NCBI GenBank assembly: GCA_026214975.1
Contig: CM047815.1
Location: 78,893,299 to 78,957,298, forward strand
From: Gentiana macrophylla
Lineage: Eukaryota > Streptophyta > Magnoliopsida > Gentianales > Gentianaceae
Direction of reading: 5' to 3'
DNA length: 64,000 nt
A model generated the notes under the pieces. The model worked only from the letters and a program-made list of their open reading frames with translations. It made no database searches and had not been told where the DNA came from. The position numbers were made by a program, and so were the translations under genes. Numbering within the stretch: the stretch's first letter is position 1; every line of letters starts with the position of its first letter. Positions 11,165 to 22,721 of this stretch are shown in pieces.

Positions 11165-13083
11165 TGTAATATCCCGATCTTTCGAAAAGGGCATTTCCGT
11201 CTTTTAACGAAGAGTCGGAATATTATATTTATTATTTCTTGGTTTTAAAAAAAAAAAAATAACAATAAAATAAAAAAAAGGGGTTAAGGGATTAATAGGA
11301 GTTAATCCCCATTATTTTTTTCCATCAAGTATCAGTTTTAGAAAAGGAGGGGGGGACGGTTCATCAGAGAAACATCGCAGCTTTGGGAAAGAAAAGGGCT
11401 GGGAGAAGATTCGAAATTGAAGCTAATCCGTCGCTTTTCTGTACAGACTCCTTAAGGGAAAAACATTCTACGGAACGCAAGGGTCGTTTGGATACCAATT
11501 TCGTCCTGTGAAGGTTAGTCGTTTTGGAGTTATGGTTTACGTGTTTCGGACGAGTTTGAAGGTTAAATTCGTTTTGGCTTGAAACCGTCGAATTTAGATC
11601 CTTGATATCTCCCTCGTTTCTATTCCGTTTTCAGATCGTAGCATACCGTTGGAATCCTCGTGATGAGAGCTTTGCATTGGTATCAGGATCAGCAGCTAGT
11701 TCTGAGTCTTTAGGCAGAAAAGGTAAGGAGAAACCCCTGCGTTTTCAGTCTTTGAATGTGTATTGGTTGTGCTGTTTTTCTGTCGTTTTGATGATCTAAA
11801 CAGCGTTGAATTGATGCCTAATTGATGGTTGATGTTTTTGTATGGATAGTAGATCAATTAGGTGGAATTTGGGTGAGAAAGATTGGGTTTTTGTTTGAAA
11901 AACGGATGAATACGATGATGTGCAAAAATCAGTTTTATGGAAAATCGCCAGGTCGGACGGGCGTCCGGTTTTCTGGACGGGCGTCCAAACTTGGACGAGC
12001 GTCTGGATACCTCGGACGGGCGTTTGAGGTGCAAATTTTGATACAGGATTGAAAAGGGATGTCTGGACGGGCGTCCACTATTTTTTTGACGGCGTCCAGG
12101 GCCTTGAGCAGCGTCAGTCGCCTGAGACTTCGTCCACACCTAGAAATCGGGTCTTCCAGCTTGTTTATTTTGGCTTTCGATGAGGGATTGTTATCTAAAT
12201 GAACTAGGATGGTCAGTTAATCACCTAATATAACACAACTTGCTAGATAAAAGATTAAACACCATGTGGTCTTGGGTAGATCCTGAAGATCTATAGCGTG
12301 ATGTGTGAACAGACAGTCAAAGTGAGTGTCCTATCGGCCTGCAGGCCTATAGGCATCGCCGTATGTTCATACTATCGGAACCGGTTATTGTATCCTGAAG
12401 ATTTCAATATGTTCCGGGGTTATTGTATCCTGAAGATTTCAATATGTCACGTTCCACCTTGATAGCATGTTGTAACAAAGATAAGCTAAGTAGCTACAGT
12501 TTAGGCATATTGGGAGATGTAACCTTTATGCGTAGAATCGAGTCTGTCTTGCCTTTTAATATAAACTTGATAATAAATCTTATATATATATTCTAAGCTG
12601 AAACGTACTTCTTTTCCTTGCTGAGTATTATATACTTACCCCTTGTGCATTTCTGTTGTATGTGCTTGGGGGTGAGAAGGCGAACAGGATTTCGAGTATT
12701 ACGAGGAGTATGTTCCCGAGGAGGATCTCTGAACATGATATTTCATTCTTTGCACTTTTGTTTACATTTGAGATGATGCACAGTTTTATATACTTTGTTC
12801 ATAGTACTTTGGGATGACGTGTGTTCATCTCTATTTCTTATTTCATAGTATTTCGTTTGGACTTTCGAGGGACTTCAGTTGTATTGATTTGATACACTTT
12901 CGACTTTTAGTACCTTTTTCTATTCTAGTATCTTTATGGATATTTATTACCCGAGCATTAATTTCCGCGCACTTTGATGGTATTGATTGTAGGCTTACAT
13001 ATATAAATGAATTAATTTTTATTTATATACGTGCGAACGTCGTATTTCGGATAAGGGCTCGGTATCTCAGAACGGGCGTTATA
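11165..13083 (+). repeat. 5' LTR of the gypsy element
   Basis: Matches 16505-18389 along its length. It starts tgtaatatcccg and ends about gggcgttata just before the primer site. At 11950-12130 it carries several imperfect copies of a 12-bp palindrome of the type ggacgggcgtcc. A 20-bp unit (ggacgggcgtccggttttct) present here is missing from the 3' LTR. A duplicated phrase, gttattgtatcctgaagatt, occurs twice near 12385 and 12418. Confidence 0.9.
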
Positions 13084-13186
13084 GATTGGTATCGTAGATA
13101 CGTGTTCCTTAGGCTTCTATTCTTTGAGTTTAACTCAATCTTATCTTTAGATCCTTAGTAACACTCTGGTTCTCTTGGTTGTCAGG

Positions 13187-14500
13187 ATGAGTAGAAACAC
13201 AAGATCGAGGACTTTGGCTCTTGGTAATCAGACATCTGAGAGGGGTGAAACCTCTAGGGGTCGTCGCAGTTTGTCACCGCCGCCTCGCACAATACACCGT
13301 CCACCCGAGCCGGAGCAGTTCAAAGATCGAGCTCCACCACCACCTCCTCCACCTGTGGTTAACCATGCGGCGTCGCTTTGGCCTTCTTCGTATCGGCCAG
13401 TCGGGCGGTTTGGCGAGAGGCGGTTGTCTATCCACCACCGGTGACACAGCACCACAAGCAGCTATCCTCGGTATGGTTTTCAGCACCCACGGTACCTCCG
13501 CGATATCCTCGGCGATACTAGATTATCCTCCTTACCAGTGAGCATCGAGCTCCGATATTACCATCGAAGGCGACCTGCAGGTACCCCTTGGTTATCCCCG
13601 GTCTATCGGCCTTCTTTCAGCCACCGGTTCAAGAAGGCGGCCAGAGACCTATGGTTACCCTCCGGTTTACCCACCAGTTAGGCCGGTTGTTGAGTCAGCA
13701 CCACCAGTAGATTGGCACACTAGGCTGAGAAGAAACCGTATGCAAGATTTTTATGGGAATGTGGAACATGCAAAGGCTGAGGAATGGATCAGAAGTTTTG
13801 AGAAATCGTGTAGGAATATAGGTGTCCTCGAGACGAGAGATGGCGCAGATTAGCGGTCGGTTTTCTTTTAGGTTCAGCCGAGTCTTGGATAGATGCAGTT
13901 CAGAGTAGCAACGGTAAAGTCACAGATTGGGCGGCTTTCAAAGCCATGTTCTACAACGAGTACTTTCCGGCAACGGTACAAGCGGAAAAGGCTAGCCAAT
14001 TTCTGAAACTTGAACAAGGTAATCACATGACGGTCCCGAAGACACAAATCGGTTCAATGAGTTAGGAAGGTTTTATCCGGAGTTGATGCAAGTGGAAGAA
14101 CGAAAGATGGCCCGTTACAAGGACGGTTTGGCATATGGGATTGATCGGGCATGCTAGGCTTTACAAAGAAAGAATATGGCGAGCTAGCTGAATAAAGCCT
14201 TGGAAGTCGAGACTTTCAGGAAGAGGGCTACAGTGGTGGTTGGTAATAAAAGAAACTTTGAAACAAGTCGAGCGTGGGCAGGGGCTCCGCGCAGCCAAGA
14301 TTCGAGAGGTTGCCCGCGATCGCCGAGTAGACCACGGTTGGTGCCCCACCAAAGATCGAGCCACCAGTTGGCGCTTCACCGGCAGCTAGACCACCGGCTA
14401 CCTCAGGTTGTTTCTTTTGTGGCGAGCAGGGTCATTTCTCCAGGAATTGTCCACGCAAAGGCGGCGGTGCTCGAGCAGGTCGACCCTAGTAGAGCAGGTC
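13187..14500 (+). pseudogene. gag: Ty3/gypsy gag remnant
   Basis: Starts at the ATG at 13187 (MSRNTRSRTLALGNQTSERG), about 100 bp after the LTR. The N-terminus is rich in Arg, Ser and Pro. After several frameshifts the Retrotrans_gag fold is recognisable around 13780-14030: EWIRSFEKSCRNIG, DWAAFKAMFYNEYFP and KASQFLKLEQGNHMTV. A complete CCHC knuckle, CFFCGEQGHFSRNC, lies at 14409-14450. Frame breaks are numerous and mostly single-base changes, many beside CG dinucleotides. Confidence 0.85.
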
Positions 14501-14652
14501 CGAGTAAGCAGGTGCAGATGTTTGCTGTTGATGCCAGAGAGGTTGAGCCAGAGGATGATGTGATCACAGGTACCTTTTATGTTGTTTTGTTCTTTTGAGT
14601 TATTTATAGCGTGCTTGGAACATGTTGTAACTTTAGTTAACTGGACAAATGC

Positions 14653-15003
14653 ATGATAGGTATGATAAGAGTAGGCAATCTAGTAGTCAGGGCCTTATTT
14701 GATACAGGAGCTTCAACCACCTTTGTGTCCTCTAGGATTGCTAAGAAACTAGATTTACCTATGGAGCCTTTGAGAGATACTATGGAGATTGTTACACCCC
14801 TAGGCAAGGTAAATAAGGTGGTTAAGATGATACCACAAGTGGATGTTCAGGTTGGACTTTATCAGTGTAAGAGTGACTTCACGGTTATGGATTTCTCAGA
14901 CTTTGATGTGATTCTTGGGATAGACTGGCTATCCAAGAATTATGTTCACTTGGATTGCAGGGCCAAGAGAGTTATTTTCAGAGTCCCGGGGAAAGCAGAT
15001 TGA
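14653..15003 (+). CDS. Retropepsin-like aspartic protease domain (gypsy)
   Basis: An intact 116-codon frame covers a complete gypsy protease domain: RVGNLVVRALFDTGASTTFV with the catalytic DTG at 14701-14709, and the downstream flap and core block DFDVILGIDWLSKNYVHLDC. It normally cleaves the Gag-Pol polyprotein. The frame stops just after FRVPGKAD, where RT should begin. It is one domain of a broken polyprotein rather than an independent gene, and nothing suggests a host function. Confidence 0.8.
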   Translation: MIGMIRVGNLVVRALFDTGASTTFVSSRIAKKLDLPMEPLRDTMEIVTPLGKVNKVVKMIPQVDVQVGLYQCKSDFTVMDFSDFDVILGIDWLSKNYVHLDCRAKRVIFRVPGKAD

Positions 15004-16440
15004 GGACCGTCAGTTTACAGCACCGTTGTTGGCTAGATCAGAGTTGATGGATGAGATCAGAGCAAAGCAAGATGAAGATGCAGTTTTGGTTGATTTGAAG
15101 AGGGTTGCAAGAGAGAAGCCTCTGATTGGCTATGTGTTGGATCAGAGTGGAAATCAGTGGTATCGGGATCGTCTCTGTGTGCCTAATGTTGGAGATTTGA
15201 GACAAAGAGTTATGGAAGAGGCACACAAGATTGCTTTTGCAAAGCATCCAGGTTCTACCAAGATGTCTGAGGATTTGAAAGAAAGATTTTGGTGGCCTCA
15301 ATGAAGCTAGAGATAGCTAAGTTTGTTTCTGAGTGTGACGTATATCAGAGAGTGAAGGCTGAACATAGGAAGCCAGGCGGGGTGCTTAAGTCATTGGATA
15401 TCCCAGAATGGAAATGGGAAAAGATCACCATGGACTTTATTTCAGGTTTGCCTAAGACGAAGGGTGGACATGACTCTATTTGGGTGATCGTTGATAGATT
15501 AACCAAGTCGGCTCATTTCTTGCCTTTCAAGATGAATATGCCCTTGGCAAAGATGACGGAACTATATATGGACAATATAGTGAAGCTTCATGGAGTTCCA
15601 GTCTCCATTGTTTCTGATCGGGATTCGAGGTTCGTCGGTCGGTTTTGGCGAGAGCTTACAGGAGGCATTTGGTACCCGGTTGGATTTGAGTCTGACGTTT
15701 CATCCTCGAGACAGATGGTCGATCCGAGAGGACTATCGAGACACTTGAAGATATGCTTAGAGCATGTGTCTTAGAGGTAGGCGGACCTTGGGCGATTATC
15801 TACCGATTCTGAGAGTTTGCTTACAACAACAGCTTATCACGCGAGCATAGGCATGCCACCGTTTGAAGCTTTGTATGGTAGAAGATGCGGGCCTTTGTTT
15901 TGGGGCGACGTTGGGGAGAAACGACTTCTTGGGCGAGTTAGTTGAGCAAGCCAAAGAGAGGTTCGATTAGTGAAGAAGAATCTGCAGATAGCTCAAGACA
16001 GCGAAAAAGTTGGGCGGATGTCGACGAAGACCGCTTGAGTTTGAAGTTGGTGATCGTGTTTACTTGAAGGCATCACCAATGAGAGGAGTAAAGCGTTTTG
16101 GTCAGAAAGGAAAGTTGAGACCGAGGTATGTTGGACCGTTTGTAATTCTGGAGAGGATTGGACCTTTAGCCTATAGACTTGATTGCGAGTCTATGTCCGA
16201 GTTCACAACGTTTTCCATGTTTCGATGTTGAAGAAGTGTTTGACAAAGACATAGGTTGAGTCATAGTGGATCCAGAGAGATACCGGGACAACCTCGCTTA
16301 TGATGAAAAGCCGATTAAGATTTTGAGCAGGAAAGAAAAGATGATTAAGAGGAAGATGGTTCGATTGGTTCTTGTTCGATGGAGCAATTATACACTGAGG
16401 AAGCAACTTGGGAAGTTGAGGTGATATGATCAACGAATTC
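15004..16440 (+). pseudogene. pol: gypsy integrase with chromodomain remnant
   Basis: The integrase N-terminus runs 14990-15360: RQRVMEEAHKIAFAKHPG (His part), FWWPQ, then CDVYQRVK after a frameshift near 15300. The core follows with MDFISGLPKTKGGHDSIWV (first Asp), GVPVSIVSDRDSRFVG (second Asp), and SERTIETLEDMLRACVLE (Glu region) after a further frameshift near 15710. The C-terminal block FEVGDRVYLKASPMRGV, KLRPRYVGPFVI lies at 16020-16170. The tail has IVDPERYRD, KPIKILSRKEKMIKRK and, in a shifted frame, TEEATWEVE, which is the chromodomain of chromoviruses, thought to steer insertion to marked chromatin. It joins protease directly, with no RT. Confidence 0.85.
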
Positions 16441-16504
16441 CCGAATTTTGAATTTACAGTGCGTTCAAGTTTCGAGGACGAAACTCCTCTTAAGGGGGGA
16501 GGAA

Positions 16505-18389
16505 TGTAATATCCCGATCTTTCGAAAAGGGCATTTCCGTCTTTTAACGAAGAGTCGGAATATTATATTTATTATTTCTTGGTTTTAAAAAAAAAATAAT
16601 AACAATAAAATAAAAAAAAGGGGTTAAGGGATTAATAGGAGTTAATCCCCATTATTTTTTCCCATCAAGTATCAGTTTTAGAAAAGGAGGGGGGACGGTT
16701 CATCACAGAAACAGCGCAGCTTTGGGAAAGTAAAGGGCTGGGAGAAGATTCAAAATTGAAGCTAATCCGTCGCTTTTACTGTCTGAGAACTCCTTAAGGG
16801 AAAAACATTCTACGGAACGCAAGGGTCGTTTGGATACAAATTTCGTCCTGTGAAGGTTAGTCGTTTTGGAGTTATGGTTTACGTGTTTCGGACGAGTTTG
16901 AAGGTTAAATTCGTTTTGGCTTGAAACCGTCGAATTTAGATCCTTGATATCTCCCTCGTTTCTATTCCGTTTTCAGATCGTAGCATACCGTTGGAATCCT
17001 CGTGACGAGAGCTTCGCATCGGTATCAGGATCAGCAGCTATTTCTGAGTCTTTAGGCAGAAAAGGTAAGGAGAAACCCCTGCGTTTTCAGTCTTTGAATG
17101 TGTATTGGTTGTGCTGTTTTTCTGTCGTTTTGATGATCTAAACTGCGTAGAATTGATGCCTAATTGATGGTTGATGTTTTTGTATGGATAGTAGATCAAT
17201 TAGGTGGAATTTGGGTGAGAAAGATTGGGTTTTTGTTTGAAAAACGGATGAATACGATGATGTGCAAAAAAATCAGTTTCTGGAAAATCGCCAGGTCGGA
17301 CGGGCGTCCAAACTTGGACGAGCGTCTGGATACCTCGGACGGGCGTCTGAGGTGCAAATTTTGATCTGATTGAAAAGGATGTCCGGGCGGGCGTCCACTA
17401 TTTTTTTGACGAAGGCGTCAGGGCCTTCGACGCAGCCTGGTCCTTCAGACGAGCGTCCACCTGGAGCTGGTCTTCCAGCTTGTTTATTTTGGCTTTCGAT
17501 GAGGGATTGCTATCTAAATGAACTAGGATGGTCAGTTAATCACCTAATATAACACAACTTGCTAGATAAAAGATTAAACACCATGTGGTCTTAGGTAGAT
17601 CCTGAAGATCTATAGCGTGATGTGTGAACAGACAGTCAAAGTGAGTGTCCTATCGGCCTGCAGGCCTATAGGCATCGCCGTATGTTCATACTATCGGAAC
17701 CGGTTATTGTATCCTGAAGATTTCAATACGTTCCGGGGTTATTGTATCCTGAAGATTTCAATATGTCACGTTCCACCTTGATAGCATGTTGTAACAAAGA
17801 TAAGCTAAGTAGCTACAGTTTAGGCATATTGGGAGATGTAACCTTTATGCGTAGAATCGAGTCTGTCTTGCCTTTTAATAGAAACTTGATAATAAATCTT
17901 ATATATATATTCTAAGTGAAAACGCATTTCTCTTCCTTTTTGAGTATTATATACTTACCCTTGTGCATTTACATTGTATGTGCTTGGGGGTGAGAAGGCG
18001 AACAGATTTGAGTATTACGAGGAGTATGTTCCTAGGAGGATCTCTGAACATAATATTTCATTCTTTGCACTTTTGTTTACATTTGAGATGATGCACGCTT
18101 TTATATCTTTGTTCATAAGATTTTTGGGATGACGTGTGTTCATCTCTATTTCTTATTTCATAGTATTTCGTTTGGACTTTCGAGGACTTCAATGTATTGA
18201 TTTGATACACTTTCGACTTTTAGTACCTTTTTTCTATTCTAGTATCTTTATGGATATTTATTACCCGAGCATTAATTTCCGCACTTTGATGGATTGATTG
18301 TAGAACTACATATATAAATGAATTATTTTTTATTTATATACGTCTTAACGTCGTATTTCGGATAAGCGCCAGATCTGAACGCAGCGTTA
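16505..18389 (+). repeat. 3' LTR of the gypsy element
   Basis: Copy of 11165-13083, preceded by the purine tract. Differences from the 5' LTR are many short indels and substitutions, for example around 16765-16790, 17265-17330 and 17400-17480. The palindrome cluster is repeated at about 17295-17470 with a different number of units. The end reads gcagcgtta where the other copy has acgggcgtta. Confidence 0.9.
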
Positions 18390-19156
18390 ATGGCTCAATC
18401 TCGACCACCCGTCGTCTCCATCATCCAATGCCGAGTACAGGTCCGACAACTCTCTTCTCCTAATTGCCGAAGACTACTAGAGTCGGGTACAGGCGGAGCA
18501 GCTAGAGATTCTGATTTCCGGCGTCCAACCACCAGCCTGCTCTGTTGAAAGGCCTAGAAGAGTGTTTTATTTTAATAGTTTTCATTGAGTATCCGTCGTT
18601 TCCAACTTATCTTGTTACAAATGGTTATAACTTATAACTAGTTTCTCTTGTAATTTAGCGATGTAATGATCACTTGTAAATTCAATTCAAAGTTTATGAC
18701 TGAATAACAATGTTCTCATTAGTTGATTCTGTAAATTCTTAAGTTTAGAAACTTTTGCACTTGTTCTTGCGCTGATTCTTGCTTAATTTTAATCAATAAC
18801 TTTTTCATTTTTCTATATTAAAGGAATGTCATTGTACATGTTGACCAGTCCAAAAAATATTAACATAAAAATTTGCCTGGTTGCTTTGTTTCTCTGCAAC
18901 AATGACATCTCCATTTATTTAGCTAAATATATCAATAAATGTTGTCTGCATCATAATAGGAGTCCATCTATGCCATATTAAACCATAAATGTGGTGGGCC
19001 AATTCTCAAATGGAGGGGAAGAATTTCACAAAATCGATCGGCCACAATTAGAGATGTCATTATTCTGGTCCCAGCCATATTACTACCAACGATGAGGGGA
19101 AGAATTTCACAAAATCGATCGGCCACAATTAGAAAGCTAACAAGCTCTCAAAGAAA
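18390..19156. other. Flank of the gypsy element, no gene recognised
   Basis: The first 90 bases are open in one frame (WLNLDHPSSPSSNAEY, ending at a TAG near 18480) and may continue the host sequence interrupted at 11164. 18550-19156 is AT-rich. It contains a 40-bp direct repeat, gaggggaagaatttcacaaa and the next twenty bases, at 19013-19052 and 19095-19133. Confidence 0.4.
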
Positions 19157-19465
19157 TGTTGGAGTTTACAAATCAAAACATCATCCTTTTTTTTTAGGGG
19201 TGAATATTGTGTTGATGATACCTCCCAAGATGTGAAAGCCCAAGATGATAATAAAGATGATAAAGTACAAAATAAGAAAAGCAGGGACTAATTTGTAATT
19301 ACTATAGTTGTTGTATTTATTTTTGTAATTTGTTTTTAGCCTGGGTATAAATTGAGAGCGATTAGAGCTTCCTACTCTGTTTCTGGACCTTCGATTTACC
19401 GTTTCGTTGTTTTTTTTCACTCTTTTTGGTGTTTGTTTCCTGCTTCGAAACTGTAATCGACTTCA

Positions 19466-20394
19466 ATGGCGACCAATCTCGAAGATGACATCACTCCGGC
19501 ACATCCTCTGTAAATGCATCCAAACGAAATTCCGTCTATAGTCCTGGTTCAGCCTCCGCTTAATGAGAAGAATTTCTATGGATGGAGCATTGATGTGCGC
19601 AGAGCCTTAATTTCGAAGAACATGTTAGGGTTCGTCGATGGAACGATTTCATGTCCTCCGGCAGAAGATAGGCATTATACGGCGTGGAATCAGTGTAACA
19701 GAATGGTACTCTCATGGATTCTCAATTCTGTTTCACCTACGATTGGTCAAAGTCTTCTAGGCTCGAGTACTACAAGAGCGGTGTGGGTTGACCTACATGA
19801 GAGACTTTCTACTAGAGATTTCTTCAGAGTATCTGATATTCAAGAGGAAATCTGTGCGATAAGGCAAGGAACATCCTCTGTTACTGAGTATTTCACTCAT
19901 ATTAAAATTTTATGGGAAGAATTGATTATGTTGAGGCCAATTACACAATGCAATTGTCCCACTACTAATGGCTGAGTTTGGGTTGGGTTGGGTTGATTTG
20001 GGTTGGGTTTTTAAACAAAACCAAACCAAACCAAATGACTATAAAACCCAATGGGTTGGTTCGGGTTGGTCTGGGTTGGGTTTCGTGTTTTCAACCATAA
20101 ACATGCATCTATAATAAAACATTTATGCTATAAAATCAACACACGTGTATATATCAAAATTCGAGCTCCATATCATATGTTTATAACGATAATCGTTAAA
20201 GAAACACATTTTTAGGATAGGGTCCAACAACATATAACAAACCAACAACCTATATAAATAATAGTTAAAATTCAATAGTTATACATAAAAACATCATACA
20301 CTGATTTTTTTCCCGAAAAAATGTCAAAAAATATTAGAAAGAAACCGAAATGAAGTTATAGCCGTAATATGATAACAACCTTTTACTTTGGATG

Positions 20395-20483
<89 letters not shown>

Positions 20484-21070
20484 CATATATTGGAGGTCGG
20501 GTTGGGTTGGGTCAACCCGAATAAAAATTTGATAGACCAAACCAAACCAAAATGTTTTCGGTTCGGGTCAAAACCCAACCCAAAAAAATTGCATTTCAAT
20601 TGGTTGGGTCTTTGGGTTGGTTCGGTTTGGGTTTTGAGTTGGATTGGGTTCATTGAGTTTTCTGCTCAGCCCTACCCACTACACAGGAGTTTAAAGATTA
20701 CATAGAGGCAGATTATACAATCTCTTTCTTGAGATGTCTCAATGACAGCTTTGAACCTGTGAAATCCAAGATTTCATTGACAAATCCCTTTCCTAAGATA
20801 AATGAAGTGTACAATCTGGCTATCAAGCTTGAAAGGCAGCAGACACATGGACCAGGGGTGGATTGCAGATTGGAACACCAACAGCCCTGCAGAGCACTTC
20901 ATCAGACCAACAAGGAAATTTTGTGGCGCGGCTGCACCCAAAAGATCTATGAAAGCCAATTCATAGCAAAATTTAGGTGGTGCCACCAATAAAATGAACA
21001 TTTAGTGCACTTACTGCAGTAAAATAGGACATACTGAAGATAGGTTTTATAGAAAACATGGGTATCCTGG
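19466..21070 (+). pseudogene. gag: copia gag, split by a hAT element (element D)
   Basis: An ATG at 19466 opens MATNLEDDITPAHPL, ended by an in-frame TAA just before MHPNEIPSIVLVQPPLNEKN at 19514. The 19514-19975 frame shows NEKNFYGWSIDVRRALISKN, DGTISCPP and VWVDLHERLSTRDFFRVSD, the usual gag core. A hAT element interrupts it at 19966-20674. Downstream, LNDSFEPVKSKISLTNPFP and EVYNLAIKLERQQ continue the gag. A CCHC-like knuckle at about 21005-21050 reads CTYCSKIGHTEDRF, with the last Cys replaced by Phe. Confidence 0.8.
19966..20674. mobile_element. Non-autonomous hAT element inside copia gag
   Basis: Perfect 8-bp target duplications cccactac flank it at 19958-19965 and 20675-20682. The ends are inverted: taatggctgag on the left and tagggctgagc from the reversed right. 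The subterminal regions are packed with gggttggg and its complement aacccaacc, typical of hAT subterminal transposase-binding repeats. The interior holds a TA run (about 20397-20448) joined to a GT run (20449-20480). No transposase is encoded. Confidence 0.9.
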
Positions 21071-21339
21071 TTTCAAGGCGGAAAGCGTGTGAATGCAGTG
21101 CAAAGAATCATCATTGCTCGCTTACAGTGGTGTATAAGATAATGTAGTAGGGAACAATAACTTTAGTGCAGAGAAATATGCAGAAATGCTGAGACTTTTT
21201 CAAAGAATGTAGGGAAGTCAGAACACTGGGGTGCAAGGAGGCCTGACTGCAGGGGCAGGGCAGCATCAAGCATCAACAGCAGTCTTGAGTGCCAATTTCA
21301 ATCAGCTTGTTGCTGTTAAGCACCATGTTAACTCCCTTA

Positions 21340-22560
21340 GGCATTGGATCTTAGACTCGGGGCTACTGATCATGTAGCTTGTTCTTTGTCCTTATTTAGC
21401 ACTTATAAACCTGTCACTTATAAGTACATCTCACTGCCCAATGGAACTTCTGTTCTAGTCACTTGTATAAAAGATGTTAAAATTAATGAGTCCCTTGTCC
21501 TGCACTATGTGTTATGTGCACCGGACTTTACTTTCAACCTTATATCACTAAGTACTCTTAATAAATCTGGTTTCTATGCTGTTTTTTTTTTCATACTGCC
21601 ACATGCACCATCTAAGAAGTGACAGATGTGAAGATGATTGGTACAGCTAAAGAGTCTTGTAGGTTATATTACTTAGAATCCTCACACCCTACACAAGAAT
21701 CTGTGGCTCAGATGTCCTCACACAATCTTTCTACTAAGGAAGATGATCACCTGTGGCATTACAGACTAGAACCTTTGCCCAATCCAAGATTGCAAGTCAT
21801 TCATCAGTCTGCTTCCTTTGTTCAAATACCTAGTAATAAAAACTATAACATTTGTTATATGTCCAAGTTGAGAAGGCAGCCTTTTCCAATAAGCACTTCT
21901 TTTACTTCTGCATGTTTTGACATACTTCATGTAGATATCTTGGGGGCAAACAGGAGCCCCAATTTGAAAAATCAACGTTACTTTCTTACAATTGTTGATG
22001 ACCATAGTAGATACTGTTGGATCTTTCTCATGCACGCTAAATCAGAAGTTAGGAGCATTTTGTACACTTTCTATGAATATGTATTGACTCAATTCCACAC
22101 AAAGAATAAAATCTTTAGGACTGATAGTGGGCAGGAATTTAACATTCCTGAGTTTTATGCTTCTAGGGGTTCCATACACCAAACATCATGTAGTCACACA
22201 CCACGGCACAATGGGTTAGTTGAAAGAAAACACCAACACGTTTTGTCTATAGCAAGGAGTCTTAGATTTCAACCTAACTTGCCTATTTCATATAGGGAAT
22301 TTTGTGTTGAACATGTTGTGTATCTCATAAATGCCACCCCCACTCCTCTTTTAAATAACCTTACACCTCATGAAAAAGCATTCTCAACTCACCACCCATC
22401 TATGATCATCTTAGGGTGTTTGGTTGTCTAGCTTATGCCTCTAATTTAGATCCCCAGAAATCAAAGTTTTGTGCAAGAGACATAGCTTGTTGCTTCCTAG
22501 GTTATTCACCAACCACTAAGGAAATCATCCTTTTGAACCTCTAAACTCAGACCATTTTTC
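21340..22560 (+). pseudogene. pol: copia protease and integrase (element D)
   Basis: The protease motif HWILDSGATDHVACS is present but split by an extra G in the Gly codon at about 21360. NLISLSTLNKSGF marks the end of protease. GAG-pre-integrase is degraded (DDHLWHYRLEPLPNPRL at 21740), and the integrase zinc region lacks some ligands. The core is well kept: DILHVDILGANRSPN (first Asp), VDDHSRYCWIFLMHAKSE, FRTDSGQEFNIPEFYA (second Asp), and TPRHNGLVERKHQHVLSIAR with the catalytic Glu. The open frame of 270 codons from 21619 is the longest pol piece of this element. Confidence 0.85.
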
Positions 22561-22721
22561 TCTCTAGGGATGTCACCTATGTGGAAACCTCATATCCCTT
22601 TCATGGTTCACATACTGATCTTTCAACATAAGAGTCCTACACCTCAATATGTCCTCCTCATCCCCTACCAGATGATTCATGCATTGTGCCTCCTCCTCCT
22701 GATGTCTAGCCAGATATCCCT

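Larger units (their letters stand above)
11165..18389 (+). mobile_element. Ty3/gypsy chromovirus lacking reverse transcriptase
   Basis: Two LTRs of about 1.9 kb, both starting tgtaatatcccgatctttcg, flank a 3.4-kb interior. A tRNA-Met-like primer site (tggtatcgtaga, 13087-13098) follows the 5' LTR and a purine tract (cttaaggggggaggaa, about 16489-16504) precedes the 3' LTR. The interior keeps gag with a zinc knuckle, protease, integrase and a degraded chromodomain, the signature of the chromovirus branch. RT and RNase H, normally about 1.5-2 kb between protease and integrase, are missing. A clear 5-bp target duplication is not visible (tctgc on the left against atggc or tggct on the right). 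Confidence 0.9.

Noticed and set aside
10749..11207. Plus-strand 152-codon frame across the copia C / gypsy boundary
   Set aside because: It is antisense to copia integrase at one end and runs into the gypsy LTR at the other, so it is a shadow frame.
11602..11799. Frames repeated at 11602-11799 and 16944-17141
   Set aside because: Duplicated because they are inside the two gypsy LTRs; no independent coding evidence.
19976..20060. Telomere-like gggttggg repeats
   Set aside because: The unit is not the plant telomere repeat (tttaggg). It is the subterminal repeat of a hAT element present in both orientations.
20388..20705. Open frames over the TA/GT microsatellite on both strands
   Set aside because: They are translations of a dinucleotide repeat inside a hAT element (IYIYIY, CVCVCV) with no protein family.
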